A program made the position numbers and the translations under genes. Shown piece by piece: positions 1 through 7,156 of a stretch of 21,941 nt of DNA. The stretch covers positions 1-21,941 of the forward strand of contig PMCR01000282.1 of NCBI GenBank assembly GCA_003155465.1. Direction: 5' to 3'. This stretch comes from Myxococcales bacterium (GTDB taxonomy: Bacteria; Myxococcota; Polyangia; Fen-1088). The stretch's first letter is position 1; every line of letters begins with the position of its first letter. Under the pieces are notes generated by a model. That model saw only the letters and a list, made by a program, of their open reading frames with translations, had not been told where the DNA came from and searched no databases.

Positions 1-2336
1 CCCACCTTGCCCCCGTCGCGCACCACGCGCAGCAATTCCTCCAGATAGAACGGATTTCCCTGTGCGCGATCCACGATCCAGCGGCTGCTCTCCTCGGGAA
101 TCTTGCCCACCACATGCTCGATCATGCGTTGACTCGCCCTGGGCGACAGCGGCACCAAGTTGATCCGCTGTGGGCTGCGCTCTTTCCACACGCCGGGGAA
201 ACGCCGGTCCACTTCGGGCCGGGCCAGGGCCAGCACCATTAACGGCTTCTCGGGCAGCACGCGCAAAGCCGCGTCGACGAAGTTCACGCTGGGCGTGTCG
301 CCCCAGTGCAGGTCCTCCAGCACCAGCAGCACCGGATGGTGATCGCACTCTGCCTCCAGCCATTCCAGCCAGGACATGAGCGTCTGGTCGGCCATCAAGC
401 GCGGGTCTTGCCGGGCCGCGCGCAAGGGCAGCAGATCCTGGTCGGGGAAGGGCAGGTTGGCCATTTCGCCGAGGAAGGCCGCGACGCGCGGGACGTCCTT
501 GGCGGGCAGGAAGCGCGCGGCGTGCGCGGTCAGGCGCTTGCGCTGCACCGGCTCGGGCTCGCCCCCGGTGATGCCAGCGGCGGCCAGCAGGGCCGGGCCC
601 AGCAAGGCAAAGGGCGCGGCGTCGCGCATGGGATCGCCGCGGCCGACCAGCAGCTCGAAGGGGCGGCCGCGGTGCTGGATGCGGTCGCAGAATTCGTGGC
701 GCACGCGGGACTTGCCGCCGCCCGCGGCAGAGGTTAGCAGCATCACGCGGGCAGCAGGCTCATTACAGGCCTCGTCCCACAGATCTTCCAGGATGCCGAT
801 TTCGCGGTCCCGGCCGAAGCAGGGGACGTGCATGCCCATCAAAGTGCGCGGGGCTTCGCGAATCCCCTTTTCAAAAAGCAAGCGCGCGGCACCGTCGGCC
901 AGGGTATGGATCTCGAAGCGGGGTTCCAGAAGATGGGCGGTGAGCCCGTCGATGTGGATGGTGCCAGCCGGGGTGGTGGCGAGCAGCCGGCCGGCCTGGT
1001 CGATGACGTCGCCCAGGGAAAGCTTGCCGGCCAAATCAGCGCGGCTGGTGCTTATGCCCAGGCTGGCGTCGGGCAGGGCAGCTTTCAGGCGCAAGGCACA
1101 GCGCGCGGCTTGTGTGGCCTGGTCAAGTGGTGTGCCTTGCTGCTCGCCGGTCAGGGTGATGACCAGCGACCCGCCGCCCAGCCGCTCGACGTGCACGCCA
1201 TGGGGCGCGATGGCGCCTTGCAGATCAACCAAGCCGGCTTCGCTGAGATCCGTGTCGGCGAGTCGCTCGGCCAGGATGCCGGCCAGGTCAGCGGTTCGGC
1301 CCGGATCGGGCGCGGCGGCGGGCGTGGCTGCGCCAGGGTGTGGTCGCGAAACCAGGATGGCCGCCAGGATCCGCTGCTCACCGGTGGCGACCAGGGACGG
1401 GGTGGGCGTGCGGGTCGCGTAGACAGCTGTCAGATCGCTGGCGGTGTCGCGCAGGATGAACTGTCCCGCGATGGCACCCAGAGCACGCGAGACATCGTCG
1501 GCCTTGGCTGGACGCTGTTCCGGGTCCTTGGCCAGCATGCGCGCGATCAGCCCGACCAGATCAGCCGGGGTTGTGGGCCGCTGGCGGGAGACGTCCACCG
1601 AATCATCCAGGCAGATCTTGGCCATGATCGCGGTGGGCGATTCGCCGGCAAAGGGCGGCTGGCCGGCGAGGCATTCAAACAGCACGCAGCCGAGGGCGAA
1701 GATGTCGGCGCGTCCATCGACCGTGCTGGCCCCGCGCGCCTGCTCGGGCGCCATGTAGAGAGGCGTGCCCAGGGCGGCACTGGCGCTGGTGATGCGCAGG
1801 TTCTGCTGCGGATCGAAAAGGCGGCGCGCGATGCCGAAGTCCAGCACCTTGGCCTGGCTGGGATCGCCACCTGGCAGAAAGACGTTGCCCGGCTTGATGT
1901 CGCGGTGGATGACCCCGTGCTTGTGCGCCACGGCCAGGGCCTCGGCCACGCGGCGACCAAGCTGCAAGGTCTCGGAGACGCGCAGCGGCCCGCGCCCCAC
2001 GCGGTCCTCCAGGGTCTCGCCCTCCAGCCATTCCATGACCATGTACTGCTCGCCGCGGGCGGTGGAGCCGTGGGCGAGGTAACGCACGATGGCCGGGTGG
2101 GAAATCTCCGCCAGCACCAGTGCTTCCTGCTGGAAACGCAGGGACTGCGTGCCCTGCGGCTCGGCCACCACCTTAAGCGCGACATACTCGCCGGTCTTCA
2201 GATCCTTGGCCCGATACACCAGGCCCATGCCGCCCTCGATCGCCTCACCCTCGACGCGAAAACGATCGCCGTAGGTTTGGGTATGGGCCTCCGCACACAC
2301 AGCCTTGATATTACAGGCATTCGCCGCGGCCGGCAC
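1..2336 (-). CDS. Ser/Thr protein kinase fused to degenerate cyclase-like domain and AAA ATPase (partial, 3' end off window)
   Basis: Translation of the minus strand is open from about 2336 to the left edge (about 778 residues, no stop). Residues 20-290 form a Hanks-type kinase: Gly loop EGGMGLVYRA, invariant Lys in VALKVV (about 55), HRDIKPGN (144-151), DFGIA (166-170) and GTPLYMAPEQA (APE near 196), so the kinase looks active. Residues about 335-495 resemble a class III nucleotide cyclase fold (GDVIDQAGRL, then AGTIHIDG) but lack the metal-binding Asp of the first strand, so this part is probably only structural or sensory. An AAA_16-type ATPase follows, with Walker A AAGGGKSR (Lys near 542), Walker B LVLEDLHWGD (near 674) and QGNPFYLEELLR. 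TPR repeats often follow in this family, but that part is outside the window. Start is uncertain: GTG at 2336 lies 20 bases after the WD40 gene's stop; GTG at 2300 is the alternative. Probably co-transcribed with the WD40 lipoprotein upstream. Confidence 0.9.
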   Translation of the reverse strand, partial: MPAAANACNIKAVCAEAHTQTYGDRFRVEGEAIEGGMGLVYRAKDLKTGEYVALKVVAEPQGTQSLRFQQEALVLAEISHPAIVRYLAHGSTARGEQYMVMEWLEGETLEDRVGRGPLRVSETLQLGRRVAEALAVAHKHGVIHRDIKPGNVFLPGGDPSQAKVLDFGIARRLFDPQQNLRITSASAALGTPLYMAPEQARGASTVDGRADIFALGCVLFECLAGQPPFAGESPTAIMAKICLDDSVDVSRQRPTTPADLVGLIARMLAKDPEQRPAKADDVSRALGAIAGQFILRDTASDLTAVYATRTPTPSLVATGEQRILAAILVSRPHPGAATPAAAPDPGRTADLAGILAERLADTDLSEAGLVDLQGAIAPHGVHVERLGGGSLVITLTGEQQGTPLDQATQAARCALRLKAALPDASLGISTSRADLAGKLSLGDVIDQAGRLLATTPAGTIHIDGLTAHLLEPRFEIHTLADGAARLLFEKGIREAPRTLMGMHVPCFGRDREIGILEDLWDEACNEPAARVMLLTSAAGGGKSRVRHEFCDRIQHRGRPFELLVGRGDPMRDAAPFALLGPALLAAAGITGGEPEPVQRKRLTAHAARFLPAKDVPRVAAFLGEMANLPFPDQDLLPLRAARQDPRLMADQTLMSWLEWLEAECDHHPVLLVLEDLHWGDTPSVNFVDAALRVLPEKPLMVLALARPEVDRRFPGVWKERSPQRINLVPLSPRASQRMIEHVVGKIPEESSRWIVDRAQGNPFYLEELLRVVRDGGKV

Positions 2337-2356
2337 CTTTGCGGCGGGGGGCGCCC

Positions 2357-3361
2357 CTACCTGGGCAGGGACCACATGAAGATCGAGCCGTCCTCCGCGC
2401 CGGAGTAGAGGGCGCTGCCGTCGGGCGAGATGGCCAGCGCCGTGACCGTGCCGCCATGCCCGCGCAGCACGCCCAGCGCCGTGCCCCTGTCAGCGTCCCA
2501 CAGATGGATGGTGGGATCGTTGGAATGGGCTGAGGCCAACACACGGCCTGCTGGGCTGCAGGCCAGATGGGTGACGACGGGCGGGATTGGGATCACCCGC
2601 AGGGATTGCCCGGATTTGGCCTGCCAAACGCGAATGGTGTTGTCGCGGCTGGCGGTGGCCACCTGCCCGCGCCCGGCAAAGCAGATGTCGATCACCGTAT
2701 CTTGGTGGCCGCGGAGCTGACTCAGCAGCGCGCCTGTCTCGGCGTAGCGAATTTCGGCCAGGTTGTGTTCGTCGCGCAGGCCAAATACCAGGGCGACGCC
2801 CATGCCGTCGCGGCTGACATCCAGTGCCGTGCATTCGGGCTTGCCCAGCCACACCCTCTGCAGGTTGTCGTGGGCGCGATGGGCGACGACGCCGTCCGAG
2901 CCGCACGCGAGCGCCGAGGGCCCCACGGACATGAAGCGCACGCGGCGCAACTGACCCATGTGCAGGAAAGGCGACTGGCTCCCGTCGGAGCCGAGCGAGG
3001 CAAGCAGATTCCTGCCGTTCATGTCGATGAACCACAGGCCGTCCTGGGCGGCGAAGGCAAGCTTGTCCCCGTCGGGCGAGAAGGCCGCAGAGACGACCTC
3101 ACCCGGCGCCCGCCCGAATTCCAACTTGCCCTCGTCCAGCGACCACACCCCAAGCTCCCATGCCTCGCCGGTGTGCTCGGGCTGTGCGCCCAGCGCCTTG
3201 GCCACGGCAAGGCGTTTGCCGTCGCGGGCTACCGCCAGATCACGCACCGGCGAGGCAGCCTGGTTGGGCGGGACCAGTATGGTGTAGGACCCATTCCCCG
3301 CACAGGCCCCCAGCCATACACCTAGCAATGGAAGCCACGTGAATGATCTTGTTCTAGCCAT
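2357..3361 (-). CDS. WD40-repeat lipoprotein
   Basis: This 334-residue protein starts at the ATG at 3361, which has GGAGAG a few bases upstream and opens a lipoprotein signal peptide (hydrophobic WLPLLGVWLGAC, lipobox LGAC with Cys20). The frame is open upstream to 3472 but that extension adds a polar stretch before the signal peptide and is unlikely. After the Cys come beta-propeller repeats: clear WD40 units in the C-terminal half, such as LRGHQDTVIDI...TIRVWQA, HLACSPAGRVLAS...TIHLWDA and LRGHGGTVTALAISPDG...SIFMWS, with weaker ones before. It is probably anchored in the outer membrane or periplasmic face and acts as a binding scaffold. The last coding bases lie 20 bp from the kinase start, so the two probably form one operon. 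A cytoplasmic kinase paired with an exported propeller suggests indirect coupling; no enzyme activity is predicted. Confidence 0.88.
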   Translation of the reverse strand: MARTRSFTWLPLLGVWLGACAGNGSYTILVPPNQAASPVRDLAVARDGKRLAVAKALGAQPEHTGEAWELGVWSLDEGKLEFGRAPGEVVSAAFSPDGDKLAFAAQDGLWFIDMNGRNLLASLGSDGSQSPFLHMGQLRRVRFMSVGPSALACGSDGVVAHRAHDNLQRVWLGKPECTALDVSRDGMGVALVFGLRDEHNLAEIRYAETGALLSQLRGHQDTVIDICFAGRGQVATASRDNTIRVWQAKSGQSLRVIPIPPVVTHLACSPAGRVLASAHSNDPTIHLWDADRGTALGVLRGHGGTVTALAISPDGSALYSGAEDGSIFMWSLPR

Positions 3362-3434
3362 GCGTCTCTCCGTGTCCGTGATGATGCCGGTGCCGGCGTC
3401 GCCCGCTGGTGGGTGAACTGGACGAAGGCGCATC

Positions 3435-3638
3435 ATGCACCAGTTTGCATGTCCGGGCCACTGTGGCCGCACGCAGCACTACAACGAGAAGGTGTCGGAC
3501 CAGTGGCAGCGTCGCTGGCAGAACTTGAACGGCGACGTGGTCTTCTCATCCAACCCCAGCTACGATCCCAACGTCGACCGGATGGTTCGGCATACCAATG
3601 GCGCGGATCTTAAGCGCAGCGGCGCACGCCAGCGGTGA
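3435..3638 (+). CDS. Small hypothetical protein (67 aa)
   Basis: A short ORF starting at ATG 3435 with a good ribosome binding site (GAAGG, 6 bases upstream). An in-frame stop at 3414-3416 fixes the start region. Codons end mostly in G or C, as in neighbouring genes, which supports real coding. The product is soluble, rich in Asn, Arg and Gln, with a Cys/His cluster near the N-terminus (CPGHCG) that could bind metal, although two Cys and one His are too few for a full zinc site. It diverges from the WD40 lipoprotein gene and converges on the lipoprotein gene ending at 3654. I do not recognise a family; it could also be a fragment of a larger gene. Confidence 0.45.
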   Translation: MHQFACPGHCGRTQHYNEKVSDQWQRRWQNLNGDVVFSSNPSYDPNVDRMVRHTNGADLKRSGARQR

Positions 3639-3653
3639 TGAATCGGGACTTGG

Positions 3654-4121
3654 CTAGAAAGCGCTGGTGTCTTTGCAGCTCGTGCCGCACGCCTCGGCCG
3701 ACAGAACAAGAGAAATAATTTCCCCTGGCTTTACAGCCCCGTCGACAGAGCCCTGTACGATTGACCCGAACGAGACCTTGACCCCCTGGTTGGTCATGTC
3801 GACGAAGAACCTCAGCGTGCCGCTGCTCTTTGCCGTGCTGTAGTTCATCACGCCGAGGTCACGTCCCGTCAAACCGGGAGGGCACGCGCTGGAGCCCTCT
3901 GTCGTCGTCAGAGGCATTTTCTCTTCGATCCTCTTGTCGGTCGCAGCATCAAGCACGAAAACCGAGCAGTAGCCGATCTCCTTCTGGGTCGTGTTGAAGT
4001 CCACGCTATCGTCGAGTTTGATGTCGACGTTGAAGTAGGTGTAGTTAGAACAGCCGCTGGTCGACAGAGCGAGGGCCGCTGTCAAGCCGACGAGGCAGGC
4101 TGAGCGCCAAAGGCCGGTCAT
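3654..4121 (-). CDS. Hypothetical lipoprotein (155 aa)
   Basis: The product starts with a lipoprotein signal peptide (hydrophobic LVGLTAALALSTSGC, lipid-attachment Cys24). The mature part is about 130 residues, mostly predicted beta, with several cysteines (IGYCSVF, SSACPPG, EACGTSCKD) that could form disulfides in the periplasm. The start at 4121 is chosen over longer in-frame options because GAGG sits 5-8 bases upstream and the signal peptide begins there. That ribosome binding site lies inside the last codons of the upstream gene, whose stop is two bases before this ATG, so translation is probably coupled. No family recognised. The pairing with an exported membrane protein suggests a shared envelope role. 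Confidence 0.8.
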   Translation of the reverse strand: MTGLWRSACLVGLTAALALSTSGCSNYTYFNVDIKLDDSVDFNTTQKEIGYCSVFVLDAATDKRIEEKMPLTTTEGSSACPPGLTGRDLGVMNYSTAKSSGTLRFFVDMTNQGVKVSFGSIVQGSVDGAVKPGEIISLVLSAEACGTSCKDTSAF

Positions 4122-4123
4122 GG

Positions 4124-4504
4124 CTACCTCGCCCTCCCGTCCCCAAAGCAGTTGAGCGGAATAACTCGATTCGGATTCTTCGGGTCGCTGGTGAGGCAGC
4201 CCCGGGCTGCGCGGGTGAGCGGCGTGACGGCCAAGAAGATCACCGCCGCGGTCGCGACCACAGAGGTCGCCCAGAACCACCACTTCTTGTACACAGGTGG
4301 GGAATCGTACTCCCACTTCTTCTTCGCCACGGCCTGCTCAGCGCCAAGGTTCTTGACGCCCTCAGGGGTTTCGTCGTTGACGATGGTCGGGTCTACGTAC
4401 TCGGAAGATGGTTCCTGTGCCCAGGCGGGGACAGCGGTGGCAAGGGCCAGCGCCGCGACTACGCCGAAACACACAATTTGGTTCCTGAGGCTGGAGTGCG
4501 TCAT
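4124..4504 (-). CDS. Exported single-span membrane protein, unknown (126 aa)
   Basis: Starts at ATG 4504 with a Sec signal peptide (VCFGVVAALALATAVPAWA, predicted cut AWA|QEP at 29/30). A short acidic periplasmic part follows, then a Lys/Tyr/Trp-rich stretch (YKKWWFWAT) leading into one transmembrane helix (about 75-94). The last 30 residues carry two cysteines (103 and 119) in a Pro/Asn-rich tail. The KKWWFW entry into a helix is reminiscent of the C-terminal anchors of some myxobacterial exported proteins (from memory, not searched). The start is chosen for the signal peptide; no Shine-Dalgarno is visible before it, and an AT-rich TAATAT motif lies only 10 bases upstream, so the mRNA may have almost no leader. 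First gene of a two-gene unit with the lipoprotein that follows. Confidence 0.78.
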   Translation of the reverse strand: MTHSSLRNQIVCFGVVAALALATAVPAWAQEPSSEYVDPTIVNDETPEGVKNLGAEQAVAKKKWEYDSPPVYKKWWFWATSVVATAAVIFLAVTPLTRAARGCLTSDPKNPNRVIPLNCFGDGRAR

Positions 4505-4520
4505 GGCAGAAGGAATATTA
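4505..4520 (-). promoter_or_regulatory. Possible -10 element (TAATAT) giving a near-leaderless transcript
   Basis: Reading the minus strand, TAATAT (4520-4515) sits 10 bases before the ATG at 4504 in an otherwise GC-rich region. A start 6-7 bases after it would leave a leader of only a few bases. No convincing -35 box is seen at the usual distance. Confidence 0.25.
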
Positions 4521-4667
4521 ACCACACGCCGCGAGTCGAGGGAAGGGTCTGCACGCCGCCCGGTGCCGATTTCTGTCGCCGGGCACCACCTGCTGCAAGG
4601 GGATGCTGTTTGACGCGGTGGCGCAAGCCGGTCATGGCTGGCGCAGCGGCGAAGCTCATGCGGTACA

Positions 4668-5429
4668 GTGTTGTCCTCGGTGAAGACAACCCCGCTCATC
4701 TCGATCAGCCGCGACCTGGCGCGCGAGGTTACCCGCCTGCGCTTCGTTGCGCCGGTGAGCCACGTCTACCTGCCCCTCGACTATGCGGCGGCGCCGCACG
4801 AGGCGTATCTGCGACGTTACGGTCAACCACCTCGGCGGGTGGTGCTTCTGGGCATGAATCCGGGGCCCTTTGGCATGGCGCAGACCGGAGTACCATTTGG
4901 TGACGTGAACATGGTGCGCGACTGGCTGGGTCTGGAAGGACCGGTCGGCCAGCCTGCTCGCGTTCACCCAAAGCGCCCGGTCGCGGGCTTCGGTTGCCAA
5001 CGGAGCGAGGTCAGCGGCACCCGTCTGTGGGGATGGGCGCGCGATCGGTTCGGCACGCCAGCAAGCTTCTTCGCGACGTTTTTCGTCGCGAACTACTGCC
5101 CGCTGGCCTTCTTCGAGGCGAGCGGCCGCAACCGCACGCCAGACAAGCTGCCCGCTGGCGAGCAGGCGCCGCTTTTTGCCGCCTGCGACCGGGCCCTGCG
5201 CCGGCTGGTCGAGGCCATGCAGCCGACCCACGTAGTGGGCGTGGGTAGTTTTGCCTGCAAGCGCGCCCGGACGGCCCTGCACGGCTTCGACGTTGCGGTG
5301 GCTACCATCCTGCATCCCAGCCCGGCCAGTCCGCTGGCCAACCGGGGCTGGGCCGCAGCCGCTTCGCGCCAGCTTGACGCGCTGGGGATAGGGTTGACGG
5401 CGCCGGGCGACAGGGAAACACTGGACTGA
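4668..5429 (+). CDS. SMUG1-type uracil-DNA glycosylase
   Basis: A 253-residue base-excision repair enzyme of the family 3 uracil-DNA glycosylases. It would remove uracil and oxidised pyrimidines such as 5-hydroxymethyluracil from DNA, leaving an abasic site. Motif 1 is intact at residues 62-78 (GMNPGPFGMAQTGVPFG), with Asn64 corresponding to the family's catalytic Asn. Residues 138-146 (FFVANYCPL) match the uracil-recognition strand. Motif 2 is intact at 216-228 (HPSPASPLANRGW) with the conserved His216 and the loop inserted into the DNA helix. Length fits the family. Start is GTG at 4668, with GTG at 4680 as an alternative; no strong ribosome binding site decides it. Divergent from the exported membrane protein gene and 24 bp ahead of the cyclic-nucleotide-binding protein gene. 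Confidence 0.93.
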   Translation: MLSSVKTTPLISISRDLAREVTRLRFVAPVSHVYLPLDYAAAPHEAYLRRYGQPPRRVVLLGMNPGPFGMAQTGVPFGDVNMVRDWLGLEGPVGQPARVHPKRPVAGFGCQRSEVSGTRLWGWARDRFGTPASFFATFFVANYCPLAFFEASGRNRTPDKLPAGEQAPLFAACDRALRRLVEAMQPTHVVGVGSFACKRARTALHGFDVAVATILHPSPASPLANRGWAAAASRQLDALGIGLTAPGDRETLD

Positions 5430-5453
5430 CGAAAGCGGGGGCCGGATCCCACA

Positions 5454-6941
5454 ATGGCTGATCTTCGCAAAGTGAAAGACGAAGCGTCCGACGCTGCCGC
5501 CAAGTCAAACTGGAAGAAGGCTGCCAGTTTGTACTCCACGCTGGAGCAACACGAGCGCAACGGCCTTTGGCCCCTCAAGCTGGGCGAATGCCTGCGCAAG
5601 CTGGGCCACAAAGCCGAGGCCATCAAGGCGCTCACCCGCGCCGTCGACATCTACGCCAAGGCCGACCTCCTGTTGAAGGCCATCGCGGTCTGCAAGATCA
5701 TTATCGAGATCGATCCCCACCACACCAAGACCCAGCAGGCGCTGGCCGCGTTCCACGCTTCGCGCAGCGGAACCCAGGCTGGCCAAGCGCCCGTGGCGCC
5801 AGTCGCGACGGCCGGCCAACCTACTTGCGCGCAGGCCTGGGCTCCTGCCGCACATGTTCGCGGCGGGGACACCGCCATTTGGCGTCCGGTCGGCCCATTG
5901 GCTGGTGCGCGGGAAGTGTCGCTTCCGCGTCTCGCGCCGTTGGTGCCAGCGCCGCTTGCAAACGAGCCAGCCCCGGCCCTACTGCGGGAATTCAACCTGG
6001 CGGCGATGCTGCCCGGGGCGCGGCAGTCCGACGAGGTGCCTGCCGTGGGCGACGGCGCGGCGCTTGAGATTCCGATCGATTCCGACGAGCCCGCGTTTCT
6101 GGTTCGGGAAGGACAAGGGCTGGCCCGACCGGCCAAGCCCCGCGGGCGGCGCACGATGGCGCGTGCGGTGTTGCCCAAGACGCCGTTTTTCTCGGTTCTC
6201 AGCGTGGAGCAGCTCTGTGCCGCCATCGAACGCGTGCAACTCATCCAGCTTGAGGCAGGTCAGGTCCTGTTCGCCAGGGGCGATGCGGGCGATGATCTCT
6301 ACGTCGTGGCCTCGGGTGAGATTGCGGTCCTGGTGCCGCAAGAGGTTGCGCGTTTGCAGGAGGGCGACATCTTCGGCGAGATCGCGCTTCTGGCCCATCA
6401 GCCGCGAAACGCCACCACGCGCGCAACGGTGCCCAGCCAGGTGTTGGCTCTCGATCGCACCCTGGTGCACTACCTTATTTCCGGCTCGCCGGAGTTTCTC
6501 AAAGTCTTGTTGCGCTCTCTGCGCGACCGGCTTATCGCCACCCTGGCCCATACCAGTCCGCTCTTCGCATCGTTCTCCGATTTGGAGCGCGCGGCCCTGA
6601 CGGCCAGGTTCCGTTTCCTTGAGGTGGACAGGAATGTACGCGTGGTCGAGCAGGGCAAGAAGGCCACCGGCCTCTACGTCTTGCTGGCCGGCGAGGCCGC
6701 CGCGGTTATTGACGGCGCGCCGGTGGCTCACTTTCAGGCTGGTGATGTGTTCGGCGAGATCTCGCTCATCGCAGGCCACCCGGCGACGGCCACGGTTGTG
6801 ACGCTGGAAAGGAGCTTCGTGCTTCAACTCCCGCGCAGCGATTTCAACGAGGTGATCATGACCCACCCGCAAGTCTTGGAATACCTCGGGTCACTGGCCG
6901 ACGACCGCATGCAGGCCATCGGGAAGCTCAAGTTGCTCTGA
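5454..6941 (+). CDS. TPR protein with two cyclic-nucleotide-binding domains
   Basis: A 495-residue cytosolic protein. Residues 1-100 form TPR-like helices (SLYSTLEQHERNGLWPLKLG, KALTRAVDIYAKADLLLKAI), followed by a Pro/Ala-rich linker (105-240). Domain CNB1 (about 243-355) has a phosphate-binding cassette FGEIALLAHQPRNAT (307-321) with both the Glu and the Arg (318) that hold the cyclic phosphate. Domain CNB2 (about 366-478) has FGEISLIAGHPATAT (433-447), where the Arg is replaced by Ala/Thr, so it may not bind cAMP or cGMP in the usual way. No DNA-binding or catalytic domain follows, so it probably acts by protein contacts, with the TPR as the partner site. It lies 24 bp after the glycosylase gene and may share its transcript. 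Its stop codon is the first three bases of a repeated hairpin. Confidence 0.9.
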   Translation: MADLRKVKDEASDAAAKSNWKKAASLYSTLEQHERNGLWPLKLGECLRKLGHKAEAIKALTRAVDIYAKADLLLKAIAVCKIIIEIDPHHTKTQQALAAFHASRSGTQAGQAPVAPVATAGQPTCAQAWAPAAHVRGGDTAIWRPVGPLAGAREVSLPRLAPLVPAPLANEPAPALLREFNLAAMLPGARQSDEVPAVGDGAALEIPIDSDEPAFLVREGQGLARPAKPRGRRTMARAVLPKTPFFSVLSVEQLCAAIERVQLIQLEAGQVLFARGDAGDDLYVVASGEIAVLVPQEVARLQEGDIFGEIALLAHQPRNATTRATVPSQVLALDRTLVHYLISGSPEFLKVLLRSLRDRLIATLAHTSPLFASFSDLERAALTARFRFLEVDRNVRVVEQGKKATGLYVLLAGEAAAVIDGAPVAHFQAGDVFGEISLIAGHPATATVVTLERSFVLQLPRSDFNEVIMTHPQVLEYLGSLADDRMQAIGKLKLL

Positions 6942-6965
6942 CATGGGAACCCTGAAAGGGTTCGC
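6939..6965 (+). repeat. 27-bp hairpin repeat, copy 1
   Basis: This 27-base sequence matches the reverse complement of 7931-7957 at 24 of 27 positions (first 17 identical). It begins with the TGA stop of the preceding gene and contains a 7-bp perfect hairpin. The two copies face each other across about 1 kb. Confidence 0.8.
6947..6963 (+). terminator. Hairpin just after the CNB protein gene
   Basis: GAACCCT and AGGGTTC pair perfectly around the loop GAA, six bases after the stop codon. No T-tract follows, so it could be a weak or factor-assisted terminator or an mRNA 3'-end stabiliser. A second perfect stem (CCTGT/ACAGG, 6985-6998) and a third (CAGGGC/GCCCTG, 7001-7023) follow in the same convergent spacer. 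Confidence 0.4.
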
Positions 6966-6966
6966 T

Positions 6967-7156
6967 TCGCCCTTCGGCCCCCGTCCTGTGCCAACAGGGT
7001 CAGGGCGCGTTCGCCAGGCCCTGCGTTGAGAAACTCGGACTCGCGCGCCACCTTTCGCGCGTGGGTGAGCAGGGAGGCCGCGTCGGCCGGACCTGCCTCG
7101 ACCACGGTGCGAAACCTTCGTTCACTCAGAGGGAGACTGATGGACAGTCGTGTCAT
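6967..7156 (-). pseudogene. Truncated GNAT acetyltransferase remnant
   Basis: The minus-strand ATG at 7156 overlaps the phosphatidyltransferase stop as ATGA, a classic coupled junction. The first 55 codons look like the start of a GNAT acetyltransferase: a beta strand (FRTVVEAG), then ADAASLLTHARKVARESEFL, the helix pair and phrase found at the front of such enzymes. After GPGERALTLLAQ the reading becomes Arg/Gly-rich and unlike the family, and the frame then crosses the hairpin repeat into sequence antisense to the CNB gene, stopping at 6824. The acetyl-CoA binding motif (Arg/Gln-x-x-Gly-x-Gly/Ala) is missing. I read this as a gene cut off near the repeat. The family call rests on my recognition of a short segment and could be wrong. 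Confidence 0.5.

Noticed and set aside
828..2408. 526-residue plus-strand open frame
   Set aside because: It is antisense to the kinase fusion, whose minus-strand translation shows all kinase motifs; the plus product is a Gly/Gln/His-rich composition typical of an opposite-strand shadow in GC-rich DNA.
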